DNA from: Aculops lycopersici
Taxonomy: Eukaryota; Arthropoda; Arachnida; Trombidiformes; Eriophyidae
Direction of reading: 5' to 3'
Length of the DNA stretch: 64,000 nucleotides
NCBI GenBank assembly: GCA_015350385.1
Contig: WNKI01000001.1
Coordinates: 3,511,480-3,575,479, forward strand
Both the position numbers and the translations under genes were made by a program. How positions within the stretch are numbered: the stretch's first letter is position 1; each line of letters opens with the position of its first letter. Below, one piece after another: positions 39,930 to 48,967 of this stretch. The notes beneath the pieces were generated by a model, which ran no database searches, had not been told where the DNA came from, and saw nothing but the letters and a program-made list of their open reading frames with translations.

Positions 39930-41486
39930 TTATTGTTTCATGAGGGACAAGTTCTCGTCCACTGCAAACTCACAGTCGGTGCACTTTTTCATGTCGTCCA
40001 AGGTTACACCCTCGGCTAGCTCAATCAGGGTTAGACCCTTGCCCTCGGTGAACTTGAAGACTCCCTTCTCTGTGACAATCATATCGACGCAAGCTGAGCC
40101 TGTTAGCGGCAAGTTGCACTCCTTAACAATCTTTGACTTTCCATCCTTGCTACAATGTTCCATAACAACAATGACACGAGTTCCTGAGACACTGGCAGCC
40201 GCCAGGTCGGCAGCCCCACCGAAACCTTTGACCAACTTGCCTGGCACCATCCAGTTGGCCAAGTCGCCCTTCGCCGATACTTGCATGCCACCGAGGATTG
40301 TGACATCCAAGTGACCCCCACGAATAATTGCAAATGACTCATCACTAGAGAAGAAAGAGGCACCTGGCAACACTGAGACTGTCTCCTTGCCGGCGTTGAT
40401 CAGATCTGCATCAACTTCGCTCTCGTCCGGATATGGTCCCATGTTGAGCAAACCGTTTTCGCTTTGGAATGATACATTGACTGTGGACGGGATAAAATTG
40501 GTTGTCAAAACTGGAATACCAATACCTAAATTAACATGCATTCCATCTTGTAACTCCAATGCAGCTCGTCTAGCTATCCTCTCTCGAATCAACTGAGCTG
40601 GCTTCTTCTGTGATGGATCCTTGGGCTGCATACTTTGCTTCGTTGTTCTATTCTCGATTCTCTTAACATAATTTTGACCCTTGAATAATCGCTTGACATA
40701 AACACCAGGTACGTGAATTTGATCTGGATCTAGCTGTCCAGTCTCCACAATTTCTTCAACTTCAACAATCGATACTTTGGACGCCTTGCACATGGTTTGG
40801 TTGAAATTTCTAGCGCTCATTCTGAATTGTAAATTTCCAGAGGTGTCCGCCTTGTGGGCTTTGACGAAGGAGAAGTCGCCTCTGATTGCCTCCTCAAGGA
40901 TGTAGTTTTTACCATTATGATTAATCGATTGCTTTGGCTTACTAGCTAACACTATATTGCCCTTGCCATCGTACTTGATTGGCGAACCACCCAAATGGAC
41001 CACAGTGTTGTAACCAGTCGGTGTATAAAATAAAGGGATACCGGCTCCACCTGCTCGAATTTTCTCAGCCAGTGTACCTTGAGGCACAAACTCGAGCTCT
41101 AGTTCGCCATTCAAATATTGTGACTCGAATAGTTTGTTCTCACCGACATAGGAAGATATCATACGTCGAACTTGGTTCTGGCGCAACAAGAGGCCAACCC
41201 CAAAATCATTGACTCCAGCGTTATTACTAACGATTGTTAAATTCTTGATTTGTTTCTTATCACTGAGAGCCTGAAACAAATTCTCCGGGATTCCACATAA
41301 ACCAAAGCCACCACATAATATAGTAGATCCATCCTTCACATCATGTATAGCCTCGGTTGCATTGTTGTAAATCTGAACAAGATTCGCCGATGTTGTTTGG
41401 AAATTCCTAGCATCCCTGAAGTTGATCTTGGCATTATGGGCCAGGCATCTAAATAGATTAATGTTGCAATTACTCATAAACTTCAT
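39930..41486 (-). CDS. OXCT1: Mitochondrial succinyl-CoA:3-ketoacid CoA-transferase (SCOT)
   Basis: A 518-residue enzyme that moves CoA from succinyl-CoA to acetoacetate, the key step in ketone-body use in the mitochondrial matrix. An N-terminal presequence (~1-38, Arg/Asn/Ser-rich, no acids at the start) precedes the alpha-type domain (DGSTILCGGFGLCGIPENL; VSNNAGVNDFGVGLLL; GGAGIPLFYTPTGYNT), a linker (~285-305), and the beta-type domain with the catalytic glutamate near residue 343 in FQSENGLLNMGPYP. Other markers are GGHLDVTILGGMQVSAKGDL, WMVPGKLVKGFGGAADL and VVMEHCSKDGKSKI. Length and order match the animal enzyme; no lesions were seen. Single exon. It is head-to-head with YIPF5 across 453 bp. 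Confidence 0.97.
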   Translation of the reverse strand: MKFMSNCNINLFRCLAHNAKINFRDARNFQTTSANLVQIYNNATEAIHDVKDGSTILCGGFGLCGIPENLFQALSDKKQIKNLTIVSNNAGVNDFGVGLLLRQNQVRRMISSYVGENKLFESQYLNGELELEFVPQGTLAEKIRAGGAGIPLFYTPTGYNTVVHLGGSPIKYDGKGNIVLASKPKQSINHNGKNYILEEAIRGDFSFVKAHKADTSGNLQFRMSARNFNQTMCKASKVSIVEVEEIVETGQLDPDQIHVPGVYVKRLFKGQNYVKRIENRTTKQSMQPKDPSQKKPAQLIRERIARRAALELQDGMHVNLGIGIPVLTTNFIPSTVNVSFQSENGLLNMGPYPDESEVDADLINAGKETVSVLPGASFFSSDESFAIIRGGHLDVTILGGMQVSAKGDLANWMVPGKLVKGFGGAADLAAASVSGTRVIVVMEHCSKDGKSKIVKECNLPLTGSACVDMIVTEKGVFKFTEGKGLTLIELAEGVTLDDMKKCTDCEFAVDENLSLMKQ

Positions 41487-41939
41487 TTTGGTTATTTAGG
41501 TGATATTATAATGATCACCTCGAAGTCCAGTCTTAATTCTCATCGAATAGAGGTCTTACCGAAACAGACCTGCCTTGTCTCGAGTTCCTCCGAGAATTCG
41601 ATCGCAAACATCGTGCGTGAATGGGACTCCGATCTGTGCACAAAAATAATTTTTATCATGGCGACCGATCATGAGCAATGTTAAGCAAACTACATTGATG
41701 TTCTTTCTTGATTCCCTTGGAACTGTCGCCTATCCTATTTATTAAAAACTATTTCATCACTTCTAATAATTGTGTTAATTTGTAAACCAACACTGGAAAG
41801 TAGAATAATCTTCAGAAGGAGGCTGACAAGTAGAATTAGCTTGGCAACCGACTTATTTATTATTAGTCGCTCAACGTGGATTCAGAAACTATATAAAAAT
41901 TACAAGTGACAGTTGGCTTTGTATATTACAGTCGGCACA
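41487..41939. promoter_or_regulatory. Candidate bidirectional promoter between SCOT and YIPF5
   Basis: Only 453 bases separate the two start codons. On the plus side a TATAAAA at 41892-41898 lies 42 bases before the YIPF5 ATG; alternatively TTTGTATATTACAG at 41919-41932 could be a splice acceptor of a 5' UTR intron. On the minus side no TATA is visible. Confidence 0.55.
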
Positions 41940-42689
41940 ATGAGTGACCAATATAGCCACTATGCTGACATGTCATATACCTATGACCCAAATGCAGCCC
42001 AGCAATTTCAAAACTATGACCATTTTCAAGATTATAACCAATTTCAAGAGTATAACTATGATACAAACACATATCCAAACCCAACCATCGATAACAATGT
42101 ATATCCAACAGCAACCGGAGACATGCAAACAGGACCAGGTGGCAGCAACGATAGTTCAGATCCATATGCTAACGAGCCACCTTTGATGGAAGAACTGGAG
42201 ATCAATCTCGACCAAATAAGGCAAAAAACGTGGGCCGTGTTAACATTCAAGAATTTAAATGATCACAAAAACATACTCCATGATCCAGACTTGGCAGGTC
42301 CCTTAGTCTTTCTAATGACGTTTGGCTTCCTGCTCCTACTTACAGGAAAGATTCAATTTGGTTACATTTATGGTCTAGGAACTATGGGATGCCTTATTAT
42401 ATATTTCGTTGTCTATCTCCTTGCAGCAAAGAACATATCATTCATGTGTACAGTCAGCGTTTTGGGCTATTGTCTGCTACCAATGGTAATGTTGTCAGGC
42501 TTGTCAATATTAATCAATTTAAAGGCAACTATAATGGGTAACGTGATATCAATAGTAGCAATACTTTGGTGTGCAGTTGGAGCCTCGAATCTTCTAGTGA
42601 CAGCAATCGAGATGTCCAATTCGAGACTCATAATAGCCTATCCATGCGCCCTATTCTACACTGTGTTTGCCCTCCTGACTGTATTTTGA
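41940..42689 (+). CDS. YIPF5: YIPF5-type Yip1 domain Golgi/ER membrane protein
   Basis: A 249-residue protein (human YIPF5 257). YIPF5/Yip1A acts in ER-Golgi vesicle traffic with YIF1 and Rab GTPases. The N-terminal third is Tyr/Gln/Asn-rich cytoplasmic sequence. The family signature EPPLMEELEINLDQIRQKTW (human [20 protein letters not shown]) follows at about 80-99, then DLAGPLVFLMTFGFLLLLTG, GKIQFGYIYGLG, SVLGYCLLPMVMLSGLSILI and ..AYPCALFYTVFALLTVF, giving about five membrane segments and ending flush with the last one as in homologues. The start is ATG 41940; the in-frame codon 27 bases earlier is TTG. An AATAAA lies five bases after the stop. Confidence 0.95.
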   Translation: MSDQYSHYADMSYTYDPNAAQQFQNYDHFQDYNQFQEYNYDTNTYPNPTIDNNVYPTATGDMQTGPGGSNDSSDPYANEPPLMEELEINLDQIRQKTWAVLTFKNLNDHKNILHDPDLAGPLVFLMTFGFLLLLTGKIQFGYIYGLGTMGCLIIYFVVYLLAAKNISFMCTVSVLGYCLLPMVMLSGLSILINLKATIMGNVISIVAILWCAVGASNLLVTAIEMSNSRLIIAYPCALFYTVFALLTVF

Positions 42690-42693
42690 TAGG

Positions 42694-42699
42694 AATAAA
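42694..42699 (+). terminator. Poly(A) signal of YIPF5
   Basis: AATAAA begins five bases after the TGA stop, implying a 3' UTR of only about 20-30 bases, in keeping with the tight spacing to the convergent receptor gene. Confidence 0.65.
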
Positions 42700-42931
42700 C
42701 TTAGGCTCTTAAACTTCCAATCAGATGCACTATCATAAATGTCGCAAGTGCTAAAATTCTGGCGTTCAAATGGTTTTCATTTGAGTAGATTAGTTTTTAT
42801 TTGAAAAGATCACAATTTTTGAGTAGATGTCACTCAATTGAGCATGATGATGCAACTAGTTTTATAGAGCATATCTCGTCATGTACACGCAATTATATTA
42901 AATTATCGGTAGAGTTTCGATTATACACGTC

Positions 42932-44476
42932 TCACAAGAGTGAGTAGTCTTCGTGTAGCCCATCGGGTTTCATTGCAGAGGAGTCATGCGATTCGCGGGA
43001 TATGGATGCACGTGACGGCGGCGGAACAGGTGGCGTCGGTGGTATTGTATAGTCATCTTGTAGAGTATATGAGCTCGAATGATGTTGAGGATGATGGTGG
43101 TTGTGGTGCCAGGTGGATGAATTGGGTGCTAGTGTGTGATATATACTATAGGCTGCATAGACTGACGAAGCACCTGACCGGCCTCCAATGCCCAATCTCT
43201 CGTAATCGGGATCCTGGTAGATCTGATCCTCATAAATTCTTGCAATATTTTGCTGCATGTTGTCCAGTTGTTGTTGTGTTATATTTTGGTGGAAGGTGTG
43301 ATTGTAATCTGTATATGCAGGTGGCTTCTCGTCTATCGGTTGTGGTTGTTCAATGATACTGGGGCAATCATTATGTCCCTCCTCAATCGAATCATCGACC
43401 GGACCCTTTTTGGGCACGAAAAATTTGATTACTGTATAGATGATGGTCATTATTGCTACAATACTGAGCAGTGGTTGGATTGTTCTAGCTAACGCCGAGT
43501 TGTCATGACATTCGCTTTCATCCACACCCTCTTTGCAATCAACTTTTCCATCACATATTTGCGAAGATTCCAGGCAAAGGTCATCGCAATATAGTTGGCC
43601 CTTGCCGCAAGGTACCCTCTTCTCGCAATTCAATTCATCCAAACCCTCGTTTATCCTTTTCCCCCCTGGTAGTATACAGTCAATCTTGCCGTCGCAAATA
43701 AAGCTCCGTTCGACACAGAGCGACCTCATACCTGTTGCTGGATCTCGGAGCTTACAATCAAACATGTCATCGGAACAGATAGTTCCGTTATCGAATTGCG
43801 GTGGAGTATACTCTGAGTTAAAATTGTGACCATTGTGGTCGCTTGTTCCGTCTATTTTACCCGATATTCCATTTAGATTTGGAGATTTGTCCAAGTCGCT
43901 GTTGGAATCTTGTTGATTCGTGGGCGGCCTAATGACGCAAAGTTTATCCTCTGCTTGGTATCTGAAGTTTTTGCAATCCCATTCAACTGGCCAAGTTTGG
44001 TTGGTCATGGCAAGAGCCATTCGACAGGCACCTCGAGCTTTCTCGCATTCATCTCTACATGGCCGCAAGACGTTGCGATTAGTTGTGGTGGGATCAATAA
44101 CACAAACTGGTACGTAGAGTGAGCATAGGAACAATCTTATCTCGCTACCACAAGGTTGCTGATGAGTTAGGTAGCCATACTTGTGGAGCTCGGCCTCGGC
44201 TTCCGTAAGTGTGGGATGGCCAAGTATATTTGTAAACGGATGTGCAGTTTGATATTTTTCGATATTGCAAATTTGTGTCGTTGGTTTCTGGCAACCGTCA
44301 TTCGGTTCCCTTTCGCCGATCACAATTTTGGCGAATAATGCAAATGTCAAACTTAGAATAGTGATTGATTTGAATGATTGTAAAATAATTCGATACTGAT
44401 GATGTGATAAAAACATGATTGTGTTATTGTAATAACTGTTGCTTCTTCTACTTTGTCTCAATAGGCTTGCTTGCAT
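42932..44476 (-). CDS. Single-pass receptor: Frizzled CRD + two LDLa modules + TM + PPxY tail
   Basis: 514 residues. A hydrophobic signal segment (~36-54, SITILSLTFALFAKIVIG) precedes a Frizzled-type cysteine-rich domain at 62-180 with the expected landmarks (FTNILGHPTLTEAEAELHKY, FLCSLYVPVC, LRPCRDECEKARGAC, WDC). Two LDL-receptor class A modules follow (about 234-284, with an insert, and 290-323, CDGKVDCKEGVDESEC), then a membrane segment at 332-354 (IQPLLSIVAIMTIIYTVIKF) and a ~160-residue cytoplasmic tail with EKPPAYTDY (PPxY, a WW/NEDD4-ligase motif) and a Pro-rich PPTPPVPPPSR. The CRD-plus-LDLa pairing recalls corin and MFRP, but there is no protease and no CUB domain. The CRD suggests Wnt or lipid binding (inference). 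Met21 is an alternative start giving a cleaner signal peptide. Single exon; poly(A) candidate at 42796-42801 (minus). Confidence 0.88.
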   Translation of the reverse strand: MQASLLRQSRRSNSYYNNTIMFLSHHQYRIILQSFKSITILSLTFALFAKIVIGEREPNDGCQKPTTQICNIEKYQTAHPFTNILGHPTLTEAEAELHKYGYLTHQQPCGSEIRLFLCSLYVPVCVIDPTTTNRNVLRPCRDECEKARGACRMALAMTNQTWPVEWDCKNFRYQAEDKLCVIRPPTNQQDSNSDLDKSPNLNGISGKIDGTSDHNGHNFNSEYTPPQFDNGTICSDDMFDCKLRDPATGMRSLCVERSFICDGKIDCILPGGKRINEGLDELNCEKRVPCGKGQLYCDDLCLESSQICDGKVDCKEGVDESECHDNSALARTIQPLLSIVAIMTIIYTVIKFFVPKKGPVDDSIEEGHNDCPSIIEQPQPIDEKPPAYTDYNHTFHQNITQQQLDNMQQNIARIYEDQIYQDPDYERLGIGGRSGASSVYAAYSIYHTLAPNSSTWHHNHHHPQHHSSSYTLQDDYTIPPTPPVPPPSRASISRESHDSSAMKPDGLHEDYSLL

Positions 44477-45374
44477 GCAAAGTTGTGGGTGAAAGTGTTT
44501 ACTTGATAAAATTCATAATAATAATTGTAGTAGCTTCCTCAGTATTCAGCATAATTCGAATAGATTGAAATAGAATCAATCAAGTTCGTCATTAATTAAT
44601 GAGTGATGACAGTCAATAAGAGGAGCAATCAACCTAAAATGGTAGTCGATTGAAAACTCAATGGTAATGCACCAGCAAAAATGCGCGTTTCTCTGGTGGA
44701 GTTCAGTCCATCTAGTCTAGTCTATTTGGTCTAGTGGTATACAAAAATAAACGATGGACGCACCAGAAGCGAAATGTTGAAGAGCACAACACTAGCCATT
44801 GGTGTGCTACTGCTGCTCCTGCTACACAAACACACACTCAGATAGAGAAAGTTGGACTCGGACATCCACTTTCTTGAGAGGGTCTCGCTCCTCTCTTCTT
44901 TTTCTGTGCTCCGTGTTTGAGGATTACTATGGGAAGCAGCGCAAGTTCTCTTCTGTTTGCAGCGAGCAGCAGTAGAGGAATTTGCCCGGCTGCTTTGTGT
45001 GTTTTACTCGTGCGACCCCCGCGAACTCACGCTGCGTTGCGGCCTGGGCGCGGCCCCAACTTGGGGGAGTGCACCGCAGTCTGCAGCGGTTTCGGTGGGA
45101 AACTGTCCGTGTTTGGTACCATTATCTCGACCAAAAACCACCGGGATCATCGTGGCATTGGCTCTCCCTCGTTGGCTTGTGGTAGGTAGTCAGTGCGAGC
45201 AACCTAAATGCAAACCAAAATACTTTGACGAAGCGGGAGCGCCAGTCAAGTTGGCTGGCAGTGATGCTCGAATGCAGCCCCTGGGTTTCCTCGCTCGTTA
45301 TCGCTCTGTCGACTGGTGTTGGTGGGGCTAGTGTTGTAGAGAAATTCGTGAGTTTGAGTAAATCGCTTCAGGTT
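44477..45374. other. Intergenic between receptor gene and GMC1
   Basis: The first 400 bases are AT-rich 5' flank of the receptor. Between 44,917 and 45,331 the sequence is GC-rich and open in all three plus frames, but none is protein-like, so no gene is called. It may be promoter DNA. Confidence 0.45.
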
Positions 45375-45771
45375 ACCTGGAAGTCGCTCTCTTTGGCCCC
45401 TGAATCGAGCTCCCCCTTCTGATCGCTTAAGCTGCTTCTCGTTCCCCTTCTATTGCTTGTTGTGGCCTTCAGCGTTAGCCAGTTTCGTTTCCGACACAAA
45501 AGCGAGACGAATGCCAATGAAAAGGGCACCACACCAACCGCATCGGGCACGACCACTTGTTGATTGTGACCGATGTTGTCATTTTGGTTGTATTGATTAT
45601 AGATGCTAATGCTAAATATGATAATCTAAACTTCCCTCTGCGATACTCATTAGTCACAGAGCGAGACTGCTTTGTTGACAGAGGCTGATTCTGGGTCCAC
45701 TGCTGTCGTTGAATCCACCCTATCGAATCTAATTAGATTGGATTCGCTGTGCAATTAATTTACTCAACGCT
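45375..45771 (+). repeat. 5' flank of GMC1, left part of a segment repeated in inverse at 51.58-51.96 kb
   Basis: This stretch is matched, in reverse complement, by 51581-51955 at roughly 75-80% identity by eye. Shared landmarks are GCTCTCTTTGGCCCC, TTTAGATTATCATGTTTAGC (as read at 51.74 kb) and CAATTAATTTACTCAACGCT. An indel of about 30 bases near 45425-45455 separates the copies. The match ends at AACGCT (45766-45771). Confidence 0.85.
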
Positions 45772-45906
45772 TGAGTTTAGTGTGACAGTCTTTCTAAAAA
45801 TCATTAGTATACTCCTTCACTCACTGTGAAGGTGAATTGGATACAAATTCGAGCGTCGAGTAGTTAGCGAACCACAAAACCGGAAGTTAAAGCTAAAGGA
45901 ACCAAA

Positions 45907-47799
45907 ATGACCCCAGCAGCGGCAATGGCATCTGCAACGCTGACAACATTGAAACCTTTGTTGCCGGCAGCAGTCCCGATACTAACCCTGCTATTTCTCA
46001 AGGCCACCGAGTACAACTCTCAACTAGGACAGGATAGTTGGTATGACGAGTACGATTACATCATTGTAGGCGGCGGCTCGGCTGGTGCTGTGCTGGCTAA
46101 CAGGTTGTCGGAGGAGGAGAGATTTAGTGTACTATTACTGGAGGCTGGTGGCAATGAGAATATTCTGTCCGATGTGCCGGCCATCGCAGGTGCCCTTCAA
46201 CTAACCGACCTGAATTGGCGCTACAAGACGGAGCCCCAAGAGAACGCCTGCTTTGCCATGAACAATCGTAGCTCCGCTTGGCCTCGTGGCAAGGTACTAG
46301 GTGGGACATCGGTGTTGAACTTTATGCTTTACGTTAGAGGCAACAAGAACGACTACAATCACTGGGCCAGTCAGGGATGCGAGGGTTGGTCTTGGCGCGA
46401 GGTGTTGCCCTACTTTTTGAAGGCAGAGGATCAACAGGATGTCGAAAAGGTGGCCACGGGCTACCACGCTACAGGTGGTCCGCTCACGGTGGAGACCCGG
46501 AAGGACTGGTCGCCTATTGCACTGGCGTTTCCAAAGGCCGGTCGCGATTTGGGCTACCCTATTGGCGACTTCAACGGGCCTGTACAAGCGATGTTTGCCA
46601 ATCCCCAGGGAACCCTGCGTCACGGATCTAGATGCTCAACCAGCAAAGCCTACCTGCAGCCAGCGCGTCATAGATTAAACTTGCACATTGTAACCCATGC
46701 CATGGTGACCAAGATTCTAATTGATCCCGAGAGTAAACAGGCAACAGGAGTTCAATTTGACCGAGACGGCGAGACGTATGTAGTTGAAGCAAGACGCGAG
46801 GTTCTACTCTCAGGCGGAGCCATAAACTCTCCCCAGTTGCTGATGTTGTCAGGTGTGGGTCCAGCCAATCACTTGCAAGAGCTCGGCATTGAAGTGATTG
46901 AGGATTTGCCAGGAGTTGGGGAGAATTTGCAAGATCATTTGTGTGGTGCTTTGGCATTCAGTGTTCAGAGGAGGGTAACTATCACACCTAAACGCATGAT
47001 GACTATCAAGAATTTCATAGACTATTTTGCTCATGGCAAGGGAATGCTCACTGCCCAAGGTGGTTGCGAGGGTATTGGATTTGTGAAGACCAAATATGCC
47101 AATCAATCAATTGATTGGCCGGATATCGAGATCCACATGCTCGCCTCCACACTGGGCAACTCCGACGATGGAAGCAAGGTTGTTAATCTAAGAGAGGATT
47201 GGTTTGATGCATTCTATGGGCCCTACAGGGGAAAGGACCAATTCTCGTTGTTTCCTACGCTATTGAGACCGAAGTCTCGAGGGTTCATTAAGCTCCGCTC
47301 GGCAGATCCCTATGAGCATCCAGCAATTGATCCGCGTTATTTTACTGATCCTGAGGGGCAGGATCTGAGGGTTATAACCGAGGCTATGCTGATTTCCAAG
47401 GAAATTGGGCTGGCGCCCTCGTTTCAGCGATACAATTCTTCCCTATTCGAAACTGTGGCTCTCGGATGCGAGGGACTCGAACTCTATTCTCCCCAATACA
47501 TGTCCTGCTTAGCTAAACAATTCTCCTCAACTATCTACCATCCAGTTGGTACCTGCAAGATGGGACCCATTGAGGACCCAATGACAGTCGTAGACTCGCA
47601 ACTTAGGGTTAAGGGCATTGGAAATCTCCGTGTCGTTGACGCTTCGGTGATGCCAACCATCGTGTCGGGTAACACCAATGCCCCCACCATTATGATAGCC
47701 GAGAAGATAGCCGATCTTATCAAGGGTGAGCAATTGGACCCTTTCGATCCAGAGGAGCAGCAACAGCGACCAGATAGTCGCATGCAACATGGACAATAG
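45907..47799 (+). CDS. GMC oxidoreductase, glucose dehydrogenase-like (GMC1)
   Basis: A 630-residue FAD-dependent GMC-family enzyme of the arthropod glucose dehydrogenase type. A hydrophobic N-terminal signal or anchor (~10-35) suggests secretion. The FAD-binding dinucleotide motif is YIIVGGGSAGAVLANRL (~51-67). GMC signature 1 is PRGKVLGGTSVLNFM (~126) and signature 2 is GGAINSPQLLMLSGVGP (~303). The catalytic pair appears as His545 in YHPVGTCKMG and Asn589 in SGNTNAPT, 44 residues apart as in the family. The substrate cannot be told from sequence (glucose, ecdysteroid or other alcohols are known in relatives). It has no intron, whereas its neighbour GMC2, about 1.2 kb downstream on the same strand, has one near the 3' end. 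Poly(A) signal at 47930-47935. Confidence 0.95.
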   Translation: MTPAAAMASATLTTLKPLLPAAVPILTLLFLKATEYNSQLGQDSWYDEYDYIIVGGGSAGAVLANRLSEEERFSVLLLEAGGNENILSDVPAIAGALQLTDLNWRYKTEPQENACFAMNNRSSAWPRGKVLGGTSVLNFMLYVRGNKNDYNHWASQGCEGWSWREVLPYFLKAEDQQDVEKVATGYHATGGPLTVETRKDWSPIALAFPKAGRDLGYPIGDFNGPVQAMFANPQGTLRHGSRCSTSKAYLQPARHRLNLHIVTHAMVTKILIDPESKQATGVQFDRDGETYVVEARREVLLSGGAINSPQLLMLSGVGPANHLQELGIEVIEDLPGVGENLQDHLCGALAFSVQRRVTITPKRMMTIKNFIDYFAHGKGMLTAQGGCEGIGFVKTKYANQSIDWPDIEIHMLASTLGNSDDGSKVVNLREDWFDAFYGPYRGKDQFSLFPTLLRPKSRGFIKLRSADPYEHPAIDPRYFTDPEGQDLRVITEAMLISKEIGLAPSFQRYNSSLFETVALGCEGLELYSPQYMSCLAKQFSSTIYHPVGTCKMGPIEDPMTVVDSQLRVKGIGNLRVVDASVMPTIVSGNTNAPTIMIAEKIADLIKGEQLDPFDPEEQQQRPDSRMQHGQ

Positions 47800-47842
47800 A
47801 TTGGTGGGAGATCATTAAGAACGCTAGTGCTTCCATTGGGTT

Positions 47843-48130
47843 GGGAGAAAACCAACAAGAGGTACTATAAGACTAGGAGGCTAGACTAGGAGGCAAAACT
47901 TGGAGATATTTGAATTTGTGCAATATTTGAATAAATATGAAGTTAGGTGCCATCTTATTTATGTTAAGATAGTTTTGTATCGCCTGACTACAGTATTTGA
48001 CTGTGTACTTTTCAAGACTCGTAAAGGTTGCTCTATCCTAACACCATGTGCATGGGTGTTATCATTTGCTACCAAAACTCAAAGCCGGACCTCATATATG
48101 AGACATGAGAATGGTGCATTCTAAGTTATC
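47843..48130 (+). repeat. 3' flank of GMC1, right part of the segment repeated in inverse at 51.06-51.58 kb
   Basis: The sequence from AAAACCAACAAGAGGTACTAT through the GMC1 poly(A) region to GAATGGTGCATTCTAA matches the reverse complement of 51580-51345 and 51118-51055. The stretch around 47900-47990 is nearly identical. The copies differ by an approx 30-base insertion near 51.39 kb and an approx 220-base insertion at 51.12-51.34 kb in the inverse copy. Confidence 0.88.
47930..47935 (+). terminator. Poly(A) signal of GMC1
   Basis: AATAAA 131 bases after the stop. It is conserved in the gene-less inverse copy (minus strand, 51495-51500), consistent with both copies deriving from a gene 3' end. 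Confidence 0.65.
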
Positions 48131-48967
48131 AAACTCAAGGGCGAGTATGTCGGGGAATAAAGGCATTCTATTGCGCTAGCTAGTCATTTTCTATTCGAGT
48201 CCGAGACATCAGTGAGTGACCTGTGCCAAATGTCGGTAGATATTCCAGGTTCATATATAATGAACTATCATCGCAGGTGACTCTAGCGACATATTGTATT
48301 GTCCTCTACACTTAATATCTTTCGTATCTCGTATTCGGCGATGCTTCGATAATCCCATCAACCTGTTGAAGGGATCACCCGCGTATTATACTGCAAGCAA
48401 ACAATTTTTCATCATCATCCTAGTGGAACTAGCGTGAGTGAAATGGATAAATCAAATGAACAGTTGAGTTTCCAAGGCGAATCATATTTACAATAAAAAT
48501 CCCTCGAATCCGACGGAATAATATGCAAGTAAATGAGTGGAGTGAGGATTCTGGGATGAATATAAGACCAATGCCCTTGGTTATCCTTGTCATTAAATAT
48601 CTATCTCACCTGATTCACGCGCCACAACACTTGAAGCACACCTGTCAATCTCATTTTATGATGCTGCAACTACTTGGTTGGCAAACATAAAGATTTGCCA
48701 ACCAACTAGCAGTTAATATTGCGGCGAAGCTAGGTATTAGCTTCCTGCTCAGATTTTTATTGCACATATGGTGTGTAGTTTGCGGCGATTGCTTTGTTAG
48801 TTTTCCATATAATAATAGAGATTCAGTCCAATGATTTTCACAGTCCGACACCAGCCAACAGAGTAAGTAAGTTATACGATAATATAGGGGAATTCGTACA
48901 ATAGGAATTCGACGCATAGGGCGACATAGTTTCTCCAAGACCAATAGTAATAGCAAAAACAATCGCC
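48131..48967. other. Intergenic between GMC1 and GMC2
   Basis: No gene is supported. It contains a perfect 12-bp hairpin (48674-48705). The last ~100 bases are probably the GMC2 5' UTR. Confidence 0.45.
48674..48705. repeat. Perfect 12-bp inverted repeat, 8-nt loop, upstream of GMC2
   Basis: TTGGTTGGCAAA (48674-48685), loop CATAAAGA, TTTGCCAACCAA (48694-48705). It lies about 265 bases before the GMC2 start and could be a regulatory dyad or hairpin. Confidence 0.65.

Noticed and set aside
44917..45331. GC-rich stretch open in three plus frames upstream of GMC1
   Set aside because: No frame shows protein-like pattern or similarity to the GMC genes; probably low stop-codon density from base composition.
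47900..48124. 74-codon frame (and a near copy at 51327-51530 minus) looking like a conserved peptide
   Set aside because: The similarity comes from the inverted GMC1 3' flank duplication; it lies over the poly(A) region and is not a gene.
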